Shown one piece after another: positions 1 through 7,303 of a stretch of DNA of 64,000 nucleotides. The position numbers were made by a program, and so were the translations under genes. The first letter of the stretch is position 1; each line of letters opens with the position of its first letter. The stretch is from the NCBI GenBank assembly GCA_903959905.1, contig CAJBYO010000019.1, forward strand, positions 37,309-101,308, in the 5' to 3' direction. The stretch comes from an uncultured Bacteroidales bacterium (GTDB lineage Bacteria > Bacteroidota > Bacteroidia > Bacteroidales > FEN-979). Under the pieces are notes generated by a model, which saw only the letters and a program-made list of their open reading frames with translations, was not told the origin of the DNA and searched no databases.

Positions 1-2565
1 GGCCCCGAGACAGCCATTTATAAATCAACCAATGCCGGTGAATCATGGGATAAACTTACATCGGGTTTGCCGGGCGCCGACATGGGCGGTATCGGGCTGG
101 CTATATCTCCTGTCAACCCTGATGTTTTGTATGCCATCATTGAATCAACGCCCGATGCGAAAGGCCTGTACCGCAGCAGCGACCGCGGTGCCTCCTGGCA
201 AAAGATGAGTGACCACTCGGCCCAGGGGCAATACTACAACGAGATCTACTGTGACCCCAAAGAGGTGAATAAAATATATTCAGTTGAAACCATTTCACAG
301 GTATCGGAAGATGGCGGGAAAACATGGCGGCAGGTTGGAAACAACAAGCGTCATGTCGACGACCATGCGATGTGGATTGACCCCGAAGATACAAAGCACA
401 TTTTCATCGGCAGCGATGGTGGTGCTTATGAGTCTTTTGACGGTGGAAAAGAGTTTATTTTCAAATCAAACCTCCCGGTGGTACAGTTTTACCGCGTGCA
501 GGTTGACAATTCCGTTCCGTTCTATTATGTTTATGGCGGCACACAGGATAACAACAGCATGGGAGGCCCGTCGCGCAGCACGGCTGGCGCGGGCGTACTT
601 ACCGATGACTGGTTCGTGACCAACGGCGGCGACGGGTTCTGGTCGCAGATCGATCCGGTTGACCCGAATATTGTATATGCTGAATCGCAGTACGGAGGCA
701 TGGTGCGTTACGACCGCAAAAGCCAGGAAGCCATTGACATCAGGCCGGAGCCGAGTAAAGGGGAAGACAGCTATAAGTGGAACTGGAACACCCCGCTGAT
801 GATTAGCCCGCATTCTAACACCCGGCTTTATACCGCCGCCAACAAGGTTTTCCGCAGTGACGACCGCGGTAACACCTGGCAGGTGATCAGTGATGACCTG
901 ACAGCACAGATTGACCGCAATACCTGGCCGGTAATGGGAAAATACTGGCCGAGCGATGCCGTGCAGAAAGACGTTTCCACATCCTTGTACGGTACGATCA
1001 TCTCATTTGATGAATCAACCTTAAAAGAAAACCTGCTCTATGCAGGAACCGATGATGGCCTGATCCGGGTATCGGAGGATGCGAAAACATGGACGAAGGT
1101 TGATAAATTCCCCGGGGTTCCTGAGAATACTTATGTCAGCGACATTTTGGCTTCCCGTTTTGACGAGAATGTGGTGTTTGCCTCCTTTGACAACATTTTA
1201 CGCGACGATTTCAAGCCCTATCTGCTGAAGAGCACTGATAAAGGCAAATCATGGGTTTCCATTGCCGGGAATCTACCCGAGAACGGCACAGTTCACAGCA
1301 TCATCCAGGATTTTGTCAACCCCGACCTGCTTTTTGCAGGTACTGAATTCGGATGTTTTTTCACCATTGACGGTGGTAAAAACTGGATCCAGCTGAAGGC
1401 CGGGCTGCCATCGGTTTGCGTGAAAGACATCACCATCCAGAAACGTGAAAATGACCTCGTACTCGCCACCTTTGGCCGCGGATTCTACATCCTGGATGAT
1501 TTCACCCCGCTCCGCAACCTGAAAAAGGAGAACCTGGATCAGAATGGTTACCTTTTTCCGGTGAAGGACGCCCTGATGTACCTGCCTACCGATACAAAAG
1601 GTTCACAGGGATCAACAGTTTATGTGGCAAAAAACCCCGATTTTGGTGCGATTTTCACCTATTTCATCAAAGATGTTCCCAAAACAAAAAAGGACATCCG
1701 GAAAGAAAACGAGAAAGAGCTGTTTAAAAAGGGGGAACGGATTCCGCAACCCACCGAAACCGATATGCGGGCTGAAAAGCTGGAGATTGACCCTTTCCTT
1801 ACATTTACTGTAACTGACGCCAGTGGCGCACCGGTCAGGATCATTCGCAAAAGCCCGTCAAAAGGGATAAGCCGAATCAACTGGGACCTGAGGTACCAGT
1901 CAGCACGTACTGTTGAAACCGACAAATTTGACCCCCTTGGCGACAATGGAAGCGGTGTGCTGGCCATGCCGGGAAAATACAAGATCAGCATGACGATGAC
2001 GGCCGGTGGCGAAACCAAACCCCTGGCAGGTCCTGTTGAATTTAATGCCGTGGTGCTGAACAACACCACCCTGCCATCTGCCGACCGTCCTTCTGTGGTT
2101 GCATTTCATAAAAAAGTGGCTGAGATCACCCGCGTGATGCGGGGAACTGAGAATTATGCAGAAGCACTGAACCGGCGCGCTTTGAGCATCCTTCAGGCCC
2201 TGAACAGCACACCGGCTGCAAGCCCTGACCTGGTGAAGAAAGCACGTGAAGTGCAGTTGCAACTCGATGAGATACTCAATGTGAAGTTCAACCGCAATAC
2301 CGGGAAACCAAGCGAAGAGGAAAATCCACCTGCACCTGTTCCATTGAACAGCAGGCTTGGCAAACTTACATGGATCAGCTGGTCATCAACCGGAGATCCT
2401 ACCCAGGGCCAAAAAGATGCCTATGCCATACTGGAAGCTGAATTTCCTCCTGTGTATGACGAGGTGAAACGCATTGGTGAAACGGATATCCCGCAACTGG
2501 AAAGTGCGATGGAAACCCTTGGAGCACCCGTGACACCGGGGAGGTTACCGGAGTGGAGAAAGTAA
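1..2565 (+). CDS. BNR/sortilin (VPS10)-like beta-propeller protein, 5' end outside the window
   Basis: The reading frame is open from base 1, so the gene begins upstream; a TTG at 67 is only an internal codon. The visible 854 codons carry many Asp-box (BNR) motifs of the form S-x-D-x-G-x-x-W: STNAGESW, SSDRGASW, SEDGGKTW, SDDRGNTW, STDKGKSW and TIDGGKNW. This is the signature of a sortilin/Vps10-like propeller. The last ~250 residues are not propeller and end in a helical, charged tail. In Bacteroidota such proteins are usually exported and often annotated as glycosyl hydrolases, but BNR repeats alone do not prove glycosidase activity. No T9SS sorting domain is seen at the C-terminus. Function beyond an extracytoplasmic propeller is unknown. 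Confidence 0.85.
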   Translation, partial: GPETAIYKSTNAGESWDKLTSGLPGADMGGIGLAISPVNPDVLYAIIESTPDAKGLYRSSDRGASWQKMSDHSAQGQYYNEIYCDPKEVNKIYSVETISQVSEDGGKTWRQVGNNKRHVDDHAMWIDPEDTKHIFIGSDGGAYESFDGGKEFIFKSNLPVVQFYRVQVDNSVPFYYVYGGTQDNNSMGGPSRSTAGAGVLTDDWFVTNGGDGFWSQIDPVDPNIVYAESQYGGMVRYDRKSQEAIDIRPEPSKGEDSYKWNWNTPLMISPHSNTRLYTAANKVFRSDDRGNTWQVISDDLTAQIDRNTWPVMGKYWPSDAVQKDVSTSLYGTIISFDESTLKENLLYAGTDDGLIRVSEDAKTWTKVDKFPGVPENTYVSDILASRFDENVVFASFDNILRDDFKPYLLKSTDKGKSWVSIAGNLPENGTVHSIIQDFVNPDLLFAGTEFGCFFTIDGGKNWIQLKAGLPSVCVKDITIQKRENDLVLATFGRGFYILDDFTPLRNLKKENLDQNGYLFPVKDALMYLPTDTKGSQGSTVYVAKNPDFGAIFTYFIKDVPKTKKDIRKENEKELFKKGERIPQPTETDMRAEKLEIDPFLTFTVTDASGAPVRIIRKSPSKGISRINWDLRYQSARTVETDKFDPLGDNGSGVLAMPGKYKISMTMTAGGETKPLAGPVEFNAVVLNNTTLPSADRPSVVAFHKKVAEITRVMRGTENYAEALNRRALSILQALNSTPAASPDLVKKAREVQLQLDEILNVKFNRNTGKPSEEENPPAPVPLNSRLGKLTWISWSSTGDPTQGQKDAYAILEAEFPPVYDEVKRIGETDIPQLESAMETLGAPVTPGRLPEWRK

Positions 2566-2602
2566 AATGGTGAAACGGTGAGTTGGTGAAATGGTGAAGC
2601 CG
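2566..2602. repeat. Octamer tandem repeat, ATGGTGAA type
   Basis: About four 8-bp units (ATGGTGAA, ACGGTGAG, TTGGTGAA, ATGGTGAA) directly follow the stop codon of the propeller gene. The same family recurs at 10925 and 27897. It has no coding role here. Confidence 0.7.
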
Positions 2603-2615
2603 GGTAGGTCCGGTT

Positions 2616-3797
2616 TCAGATTTCGGCCAGGAAGATGTTTCTGTCTGACAGGTCGTGTTTGATCTTCTGAAGGTTTGACAATTTTATCAGGCCTGTAACA
2701 TACCTGAAGTCGTCAGACGAATATCTTTCGCGTATTATTTCAAAGTTGAAAAGGTTCAGGTCGGCTTCTTCTTCATAGCGCAGGTAAACCTGTACGATGG
2801 CGTTATTGCTGAAAGCCAGGCCTTTCTTCTGTTTCATTTTCTTGTACTCGTAGCGATAGTTGTAGCCCCTTGCGGTAATATCCGAAAGAACGGCCGACCC
2901 GGTGGGGTAGGCGCCGGCCCCTTTTCCGAACATGAACTGCTTGTCGTAGAAGGCACCTTTAATCACCACGCCGTTAAACTCATCTTCCACATTGTAAATG
3001 TATTTGTCAGGGGTAACCATTCTTGGCATGACAAAGAGTGATAATCCGTTTTCAGGATCCTTCATCACCTGCCCCACGAGTTTGATTTTTCTGCCTTTTT
3101 CACGCGCGTACTGCATATCTTGTCCCGTAATTTTTGAAATCCCGAAATTGAAAACTTCATCGGGTGAAACGTAAACCCCGAAAGCATGCACCGTAATGAT
3201 CACCAGTTTGTACAGCGCGTCAAGTCCACCCACATCAAAAACCGGGTCGCTTTCTGCAAAACCATATTCCTGGGCCTGGTAGAGGGCTTCGGCATAGTCC
3301 ACCCCGTGGTTGTACATCTTTGACAGAATGTAATTTGATGAACCGTTTAAGATCCCGGTAACACTTTGCAGCAGGTCGGTATCATAGTACTCCTCCAGGT
3401 TCCTGATAACCGGGATACTTCCGCAGGCAGATGCATCATATAACAACCCGACCCCCAGTTTTTGCTGGATGCCGATGAATTCGGGAAGATGTGCGGCCAG
3501 CATTTTTTTGTTGCCGGATACAACGCTTTTTCCCTTCTCCAGGGCTGATTTCACGATCAGGTAAGCGGTTTCGGCATCATCAATGAGCTCAACCACCAGG
3601 TTTATTTTTGGGTCATCCAGGATGTCATCCGGGGTAAAGGTGAATATTTCCGGCGGTAGCGACCGTTGCTTATGCCTGTTTTTGATGCAGATCCTGGAAA
3701 TGACCGCATGGGTGGCCGGGCTCTGTTTTAGAACCTCGTAAAGTCCGTTGCCTACTACGCCAAAGCCAAATAGTCCGATGTTAAGTTGCTGATTCAT
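2616..3797 (-). CDS. hom: Homoserine dehydrogenase
   Basis: Predicted NAD(P)-dependent reduction of aspartate semialdehyde to homoserine, the third step of the aspartate pathway. The 393-residue protein starts with a Rossmann dinucleotide loop GFGVVGNG (about residues 11-18). It has the typical HSD core segments SGNKKMLAAHL, LLYDASACGSIPVIR and GILNGSSNYILSKM, and then the conserved AESDP region that binds substrate. The start overlaps the end of the upstream AK-MetX gene by 17 bp, so the two are very likely translated from one mRNA. A second homoserine dehydrogenase activity is encoded by thrA at 49182. This copy is probably the methionine-dedicated one because it lies in the SAM-riboswitch operon. 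The C-terminal ~80 residues have no motif I recognise. Confidence 0.93.
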   Translation of the reverse strand: MNQQLNIGLFGFGVVGNGLYEVLKQSPATHAVISRICIKNRHKQRSLPPEIFTFTPDDILDDPKINLVVELIDDAETAYLIVKSALEKGKSVVSGNKKMLAAHLPEFIGIQQKLGVGLLYDASACGSIPVIRNLEEYYDTDLLQSVTGILNGSSNYILSKMYNHGVDYAEALYQAQEYGFAESDPVFDVGGLDALYKLVIITVHAFGVYVSPDEVFNFGISKITGQDMQYAREKGRKIKLVGQVMKDPENGLSLFVMPRMVTPDKYIYNVEDEFNGVVIKGAFYDKQFMFGKGAGAYPTGSAVLSDITARGYNYRYEYKKMKQKKGLAFSNNAIVQVYLRYEEEADLNLFNFEIIRERYSSDDFRYVTGLIKLSNLQKIKHDLSDRNIFLAEI

Positions 3798-5574
3798 ATT
3801 TCTTTGTTTTATAAAATTGCAGAATAATGTTTGTTAATTGTGTGTGCTCGATCAGGAAACCGTCGTGGCCATAGTCTGATGTGATCTCCACGTACCTGGA
3901 GCTGTTGATATGCCGGGCAAAGTCCTTCATGTCCCCGGCCGGGAAAAGTATATCTGACGAGATCCCAACAGCCAGGGTCCTGGCACTGATCCGCCCGAGC
4001 GCCTTTGCAATACTCTCCCTTCCCCTGGCCACATTGTGTGTGTCCATGGCCCGTGTGAGCAGGTGGTACGACCATGCGTTGAAGCGTTTCACAAGCTTTT
4101 CCCCCTGGTATTCCTGGTAAGTTGCGGCCTTAAACCGGCCGGTTTTATTGGGATCAGTCTCCATCTGCGACTGGTTGTAGGTTTGACAGTTGCGGTAACT
4201 AAGCAGGGCAATGGAACGTGCTGCTTTCAATCCTGCCTCGCCACCACCCGGCCATCCTTCATAGTAGGTGCAATCTGCTTCAATAGACATCCGTTGCGAC
4301 TGGTTCAGTGCGATGGCCCACGGGGTGAGTACGGCCCCGGTTGCCAGGAGGATCAGGTTTTCAGACAAACCGGGTTTTTTTATGGCCCATTCCATGGCCT
4401 GCTGGCCGCCGAGCGAGCCCCCGATCAGCGTGTGAATGCCAGCGATCCCCAGTTGCTGCCTGAGCAGATCATGGGCAGAAACCATATCCCGAATCGTGAT
4501 TTTAGGAAACTCACGGTACCAGGGCCTGCCGGTTATAGGGTTGATTGACAAAGGGCCGGTTGTTCCATAGCAGGAGCCGAGGATATTCGCGCAAACGATA
4601 AAATGGTTTGCAGGATCATAAAGTTTCCCGGGTCCGACCAGTCCGGGCCACCACTCATGCGGGGCCGAATTGGCCGTGAAGGCATGGCAGATCCAGATCA
4701 CATTGTCTTTCTGTTCATTCAGCCTTCCATAGGTGTGATAGCCAATGGTTAAACCTGGTAAAACACCTCCAAGCTCAAGGGGAAAGGGTTTCTCGTAAAT
4801 ATATGATTGAATTGATTCCGGCATGATTAATTTCGCGATCCTCCTTACATCCTGAACGATCCCGGGGTCGGCGGTTAAAAAGCCGTCAACATCTTTCCAA
4901 ACGTCAAGGGAAGAGGCACCAACGCACCTGGCCAGGGCCGCAGCCGTATAATCGCTGCCTCCCCGGCCAAAAAGCGTCACCTGTCCTTCTGCAGATATCC
5001 CATAAAAGCCGGGAACAACATATATCATTTTCCCTGAAAGCCGCTTGTTGATATTGACAACAGATTTTTTAAAATCCACGGAAGCAAAACCGAAATGTCC
5101 GTCGGTGATCAATCCCAACTCTTCAGGGAGAATTCCCCTGGTATCAAATCCCTTGCTTATCAGGACCCTGGATGTTACCAGCGAACTCAGGCGCTCGCCG
5201 TAACTCAATACGAGGTCGTGGGTCGCTTCCGTCACCTCACCGGAAGCATGGATGGTTGTCAGGATATCATGCAGGGTCCCGATCCGCGAGGTAATAACGG
5301 CTTCCGTGTCGCCCCTGAGCTTGCCAGGTGCAATGTTGTCATGTATTAATTTGATCTGGGCCGAAAGCAGATGCCCTATGAAATCATCGGCATCCTGCTT
5401 GCTGGTCAATGCTTTGTCAAGTATTGAAACCAGTTTGTTGGTCCGTCCGTGAAAGGCAGAAACCACCATGATGAGTGGCTGGTTGTAGGATTTTACGACT
5501 TTGACCAGCCTGCTGTAGTCGTGGTGGTTTTTAAGGTTTGAACCACCGAATTTTGCAACGATGAATTTTGTCAT
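3781..5574 (-). CDS. metX: Aspartate kinase (truncated) - homoserine O-acetyltransferase fusion
   Basis: One 597-residue frame joins two enzymes. Residues 1-250 are an aspartate kinase amino-acid-kinase domain: KFGG at 8-11, SYGERLS at 124-130, GRGGSDYTA at 203-211 and DVDGFLTADPG at 228-238. Residues 251-597 are a complete MetX alpha/beta hydrolase starting at its own Met (MPESIQSY). It has HAFTANS near 297, the nucleophile elbow GGSLGG (Ser387), a distal SSDILFP Asp and the His in YGHDGFLIEH. MetX acetylates homoserine with acetyl-CoA in the methionine branch. The kinase part stops just after the ADP-G-V-x-x-RRI segment. It lacks the usual S-Y-x-E-A-x-E-L...AKVLHP segment and both ACT regulatory domains. 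The join is about base 4824. It could be a natural bifunctional enzyme, a MetX riding on a defunct kinase, or a deletion product. It is preceded by a SAM-I riboswitch. Confidence 0.9.
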   Translation of the reverse strand: MTKFIVAKFGGSNLKNHHDYSRLVKVVKSYNQPLIMVVSAFHGRTNKLVSILDKALTSKQDADDFIGHLLSAQIKLIHDNIAPGKLRGDTEAVITSRIGTLHDILTTIHASGEVTEATHDLVLSYGERLSSLVTSRVLISKGFDTRGILPEELGLITDGHFGFASVDFKKSVVNINKRLSGKMIYVVPGFYGISAEGQVTLFGRGGSDYTAAALARCVGASSLDVWKDVDGFLTADPGIVQDVRRIAKLIMPESIQSYIYEKPFPLELGGVLPGLTIGYHTYGRLNEQKDNVIWICHAFTANSAPHEWWPGLVGPGKLYDPANHFIVCANILGSCYGTTGPLSINPITGRPWYREFPKITIRDMVSAHDLLRQQLGIAGIHTLIGGSLGGQQAMEWAIKKPGLSENLILLATGAVLTPWAIALNQSQRMSIEADCTYYEGWPGGGEAGLKAARSIALLSYRNCQTYNQSQMETDPNKTGRFKAATYQEYQGEKLVKRFNAWSYHLLTRAMDTHNVARGRESIAKALGRISARTLAVGISSDILFPAGDMKDFARHINSSRYVEITSDYGHDGFLIEHTQLTNIILQFYKTKKYESAT

Positions 5575-5640
5575 TGGAATGGTAAATGAATGATAAACAA
5601 TATGTTTGCCTGATCCAGCAATGCCGGATAAAAAGTCAAT

Positions 5641-5673
5641 GCAGGGTTAAAAGATGATCCTTTTTAACCCCGC
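5641..5673 (-). terminator. Stem-loop overlapping the stop codon of the Met-ended leader ORF; possible attenuator
   Basis: On the minus strand a 12-bp stem (GCGGGGTTAAAA against TTTTAACCCTGC, one G-U) closes a 9-base loop. The leader ORF stop codon lies inside its 5' arm. A T5 run follows the stem after five bases (ATTGACTTTTT), so as an intrinsic terminator it is imperfect. A ribosome ending translation would melt the stem, which suggests coupling between leader translation and the hairpin. Termination itself is inferred. Confidence 0.5.
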
Positions 5674-5792
5674 ATTCGCATAGACATATTGAACCCGGCA
5701 AACGGATGTTGCCCGACAATGACTGGAAAGGATATTCTGGAGAAAATAACCCCGGATGCCAGGGATAATGCAAACAAATAAACTGTTTTCAT
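5664..5792 (-). CDS. 42-residue leader ORF ending in Met-x-Met-x-Met
   Basis: The ATG at 5792 lies 18 bases beyond the riboswitch P1 stem. It opens a 42-codon frame beginning MKTVYLFALSLASGVIFS and ending FNMSMRMRG before TAA. The first half is hydrophobic and would pass as a signal-like or membrane segment. Three Met codons in the last seven residues lie just before a stem-loop that overlaps the stop codon. This is the arrangement of an amino-acid leader peptide, here methionine. It lies between the SAM-I aptamer and the AK-MetX gene on the same strand. No homologue is known to me. It may also be a chance ORF in a long 5' UTR. Confidence 0.45.
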   Translation of the reverse strand: MKTVYLFALSLASGVIFSRISFPVIVGQHPFAGFNMSMRMRG

Positions 5793-5809
5793 GATGACCG
5801 GATGTTTAG

Positions 5810-5924
5810 TTTATAATTCCCCTTACGGATTGCCCGGCTTCAGGGTTAGGTATTAGCACCTTGCTTTTTACACGCAGGTTGCTAGAGTTTCACAGAGCCT
5901 ATTCTCTCCACTCTTCTGTATAAA
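5810..5924 (-). ncRNA. SAM-I riboswitch (S-box aptamer)
   Basis: The minus strand shows the S-box core in order: AGAGTGGAGAG, then GTGAAACTCTAGCAACC, then AAGCAAGGTGCTAAT-ACC. A P1 stem is formed by TTTATA (5919-5924 on the plus strand) and TATAAA (5810-5815). S-box RNAs bind S-adenosylmethionine and shut off methionine genes. The downstream genes (AK-MetX, homoserine dehydrogenase) lead to O-acetylhomoserine, which fits. The expression platform is not obvious next to P1. The only strong hairpin before the gene is the one at 5641-5673, after the small leader ORF. Confidence 0.92.
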
Positions 5925-5969
5925 TCAAACACCTCTTTCAAATGGGAAGGTGCGATGATTTTGCGGTTG

Positions 5970-5998
5970 CAAATGTATAAAATATATTCATTCTAAAG
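5970..5998 (-). promoter_or_regulatory. Promoter of the met operon
   Basis: Reading leftward, TACATTTG (plus-strand 5970-5977) matches the Bacteroidota -7 consensus TAnnTTTG. A weak TTTA lies in the -33 position near 5995-5998. Transcription would start about 40 bases before the SAM-I aptamer. Confidence 0.55.
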
Positions 5999-6011
5999 AA
6001 TATTTCATTTT

Positions 6012-6044
6012 TTTGTCATTTCTATAAAGTTATTTGTATTTTTG
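6012..6044 (+). promoter_or_regulatory. Promoter of the cys operon
   Basis: TTTG at 6012-6015 and TATTTTTG at 6037-6044 match the Bacteroidota -33/-7 pair, with a 21-base spacer. The expected start near 6050 leaves a very short leader before the first Cys-rich peptide at 6064. No promoter is visible between the two leader peptides, so both attenuators lie on one transcript. Confidence 0.65.
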
Positions 6045-6063
6045 TCGCTCAACAAAAGAGAAA

Positions 6064-6135
6064 ATGAGTACCAGCATTCTGTCAGTCTCAAATACGGTTA
6101 CATGCACAATGATGTGTTGTAATTGTTGTATTTGA
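6064..6135 (+). CDS. Cysteine leader peptide 1 (23 residues)
   Basis: The ATG at 6064 opens a 23-codon frame, MSTSILSVSNTVTC..., that ends in CTMMCCNCCI and a TGA. Five of its last ten residues are Cys. It stops six bases before an attenuator-type pair of alternative hairpins and lies upstream of cysE and cysK. Ribosome stalling at the Cys codons when Cys-tRNA is low would leave 6141-6147 free; reaching the stop would cover it. Cys-rich leader peptides upstream of sulfur genes are known from mycobacteria. I know of no Bacteroidota example, but I cannot search. Confidence 0.8.
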   Translation: MSTSILSVSNTVTCTMMCCNCCI

Positions 6136-6140
6136 TTGAT

Positions 6141-6203
6141 GGAGAGCCCTGTGTAAAATTTTATATGCTGCTGCGCTCTCCGAAACCGGGGGGCTTTTTT
6201 TTT
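6141..6203 (+). terminator. Attenuator 1: mutually exclusive antiterminator and intrinsic terminator
   Basis: Antiterminator: GGAGAGC (6141-6147) pairs perfectly with GCTCTCC (6175-6181). Terminator: the same GCTCTCC pairs with GGGGGGC (6188-6194, two G-U pairs) across the loop GAAACC and runs straight into nine T residues (6195-6203). The two structures cannot coexist. The leader-peptide stop codon at 6133-6135 places a terminating ribosome over the first arm. This is the classical geometry of translation-coupled attenuation. Confidence 0.8.
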
Positions 6204-6208
6204 ATAAC

Positions 6209-6322
6209 ATGATCAGTATGACAGTTCAAACAAATACCAACAATGGTCTTCGTCACATGTGGATGTGCTGCTGCTGTTGCTGTATGCTCAGGGGCGATGT
6301 ACGATCATGTCAACGATCATAA
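6209..6322 (+). CDS. Cysteine leader peptide 2 with six consecutive Cys (37 residues)
   Basis: The ATG at 6209 begins six bases after the T-run of attenuator 1. The 37-codon frame contains HMWMCCCCCCMLRGD (Cys codons 6266-6283) and a further Cys before TAA at 6320. An in-frame ATG at 6218 is an alternative start. An intrinsic terminator follows at 6344. The run of six Cys codons is extreme for so short a frame and marks it as a sensing peptide rather than a functional protein. Confidence 0.82.
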   Translation: MISMTVQTNTNNGLRHMWMCCCCCCMLRGDVRSCQRS

Positions 6323-6343
6323 TACAATATATGACAACGTAGA

Positions 6344-6376
6344 AAGCCCTTTCAGTGAAAACGAAAGGGCTTTTTT
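6344..6376 (+). terminator. Attenuator 2: intrinsic terminator before cysE
   Basis: A perfect 10-bp stem AAGCCCTTTC (6344-6353) / GAAAGGGCTT (6363-6372) is followed by a T run. AGGGGC (6290-6295), directly after the Cys codons, could pair with GCCCTT (6346-6351, one G-U) and act as an antiterminator. The terminator is clear; the antiterminator is inferred. Confidence 0.78.
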
Positions 6377-6438
6377 GATGGATTCGGAAATAAGGCAAAG
6401 TGCCAATTACTGAAATAAAAAATAATCAAACCAATTAT

Positions 6439-7287
6439 ATGACGACAATAAATAACGAGACCGGGCAGAAAATCGCGCATCCGATTTTTGAACATAATTC
6501 AGCATTTTTAAGGCTCTCCTTTGATCGCGAGCGATTGGGCAAATGGGCTGATGACATCTTTCAGTGGCTGTTCTGCATCCATCCGAAATATGAACAGGAA
6601 GAAATTTTTCTCACCAAAGAGCTGGACCTGAAACACGGGTTGCTGCAATTCATTCATCAAACACAGTCAACCGTGAAAAATGCAGACAAGGCTGTAAACT
6701 CATTTTTTAACAGGCTGCCTGACATTCACACTTTGCTGATCAGCGATCTCGACACCATGTTCAATTCCGATCCGGCCGCCAGGTCTGTGCATGAGGTATT
6801 GCTTGCCTACCCTGGCTTTTACGCCATCTCAATATACCGGATAGCCCATGAGCTGTGGAACAGCAAAGTACCGGTATTGCCCAGGTTACTGGCAGAATAT
6901 GCCCATTTTAAAACCGGGATTGATATCCATCCCGGGGCAACCATCGGCGAGCGGTTTCTTATTGATCACGGAACAGGTGTGGTGATCGGGGAAACATGCA
7001 ATATCGGGAATGATGTAAAGATTTACCAGGGGGTAACGCTGGGAGCATTGAGTGTAAGCCGCGACCATGCGGAGATCAAACGGCATCCGACCATTGGCGA
7101 CAGGGTTGTGATCTATGCCAATGCCACCATCCTGGGAGGCAGTACTGAAATAGGAAACGATTCGGTCATTGGGGGAAACGTGTGGATAACTCATTCCATT
7201 CCCTCAAATTCGCTTGTGTTCCATAAAAGCGAGATTATTATTAAGAACAATTCAACTTTTCCTGAACCATTAAATTTTATCATTTAA
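6439..7287 (+). CDS. cysE: Serine O-acetyltransferase
   Basis: Predicted to acetylate serine with acetyl-CoA to give O-acetylserine, the first committed step to cysteine. The 282-residue product has an N-terminal helical region of ~150 residues and a left-handed beta-helix of hexapeptide repeats. Its core is [34 protein letters not shown] and [12 protein letters not shown], with the catalytic His-Asp type residues of the family. I chose the ATG at 6439 over a GTG at 6400; the latter adds 13 unconserved residues close to the terminator. It lies behind two Cys attenuators and 16 bases before cysK, so expression should rise when charged Cys-tRNA is scarce. Confidence 0.95.
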   Translation: MTTINNETGQKIAHPIFEHNSAFLRLSFDRERLGKWADDIFQWLFCIHPKYEQEEIFLTKELDLKHGLLQFIHQTQSTVKNADKAVNSFFNRLPDIHTLLISDLDTMFNSDPAARSVHEVLLAYPGFYAISIYRIAHELWNSKVPVLPRLLAEYAHFKTGIDIHPGATIGERFLIDHGTGVVIGETCNIGNDVKIYQGVTLGALSVSRDHAEIKRHPTIGDRVVIYANATILGGSTEIGNDSVIGGNVWITHSIPSNSLVFHKSEIIIKNNSTFPEPLNFII

Positions 7288-7303
7288 CCAAATACGAAAA
7301 ATC

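Noticed and set aside
4824..4850. GTAAGGAGGAT on the minus strand as a ribosome-binding site for a separate metX
   Set aside because: It encodes conserved kinase residues (R-R-I), Bacteroidota do not rely on Shine-Dalgarno sites, and the frame is continuous. Internal initiation at Met251 remains possible but is not shown.
6166..6210. Short ORF MLLRSPKPGGFFF within attenuator 1
   Set aside because: It is formed by terminator stem and T-run codons, so its Leu and Phe codons carry no meaning.
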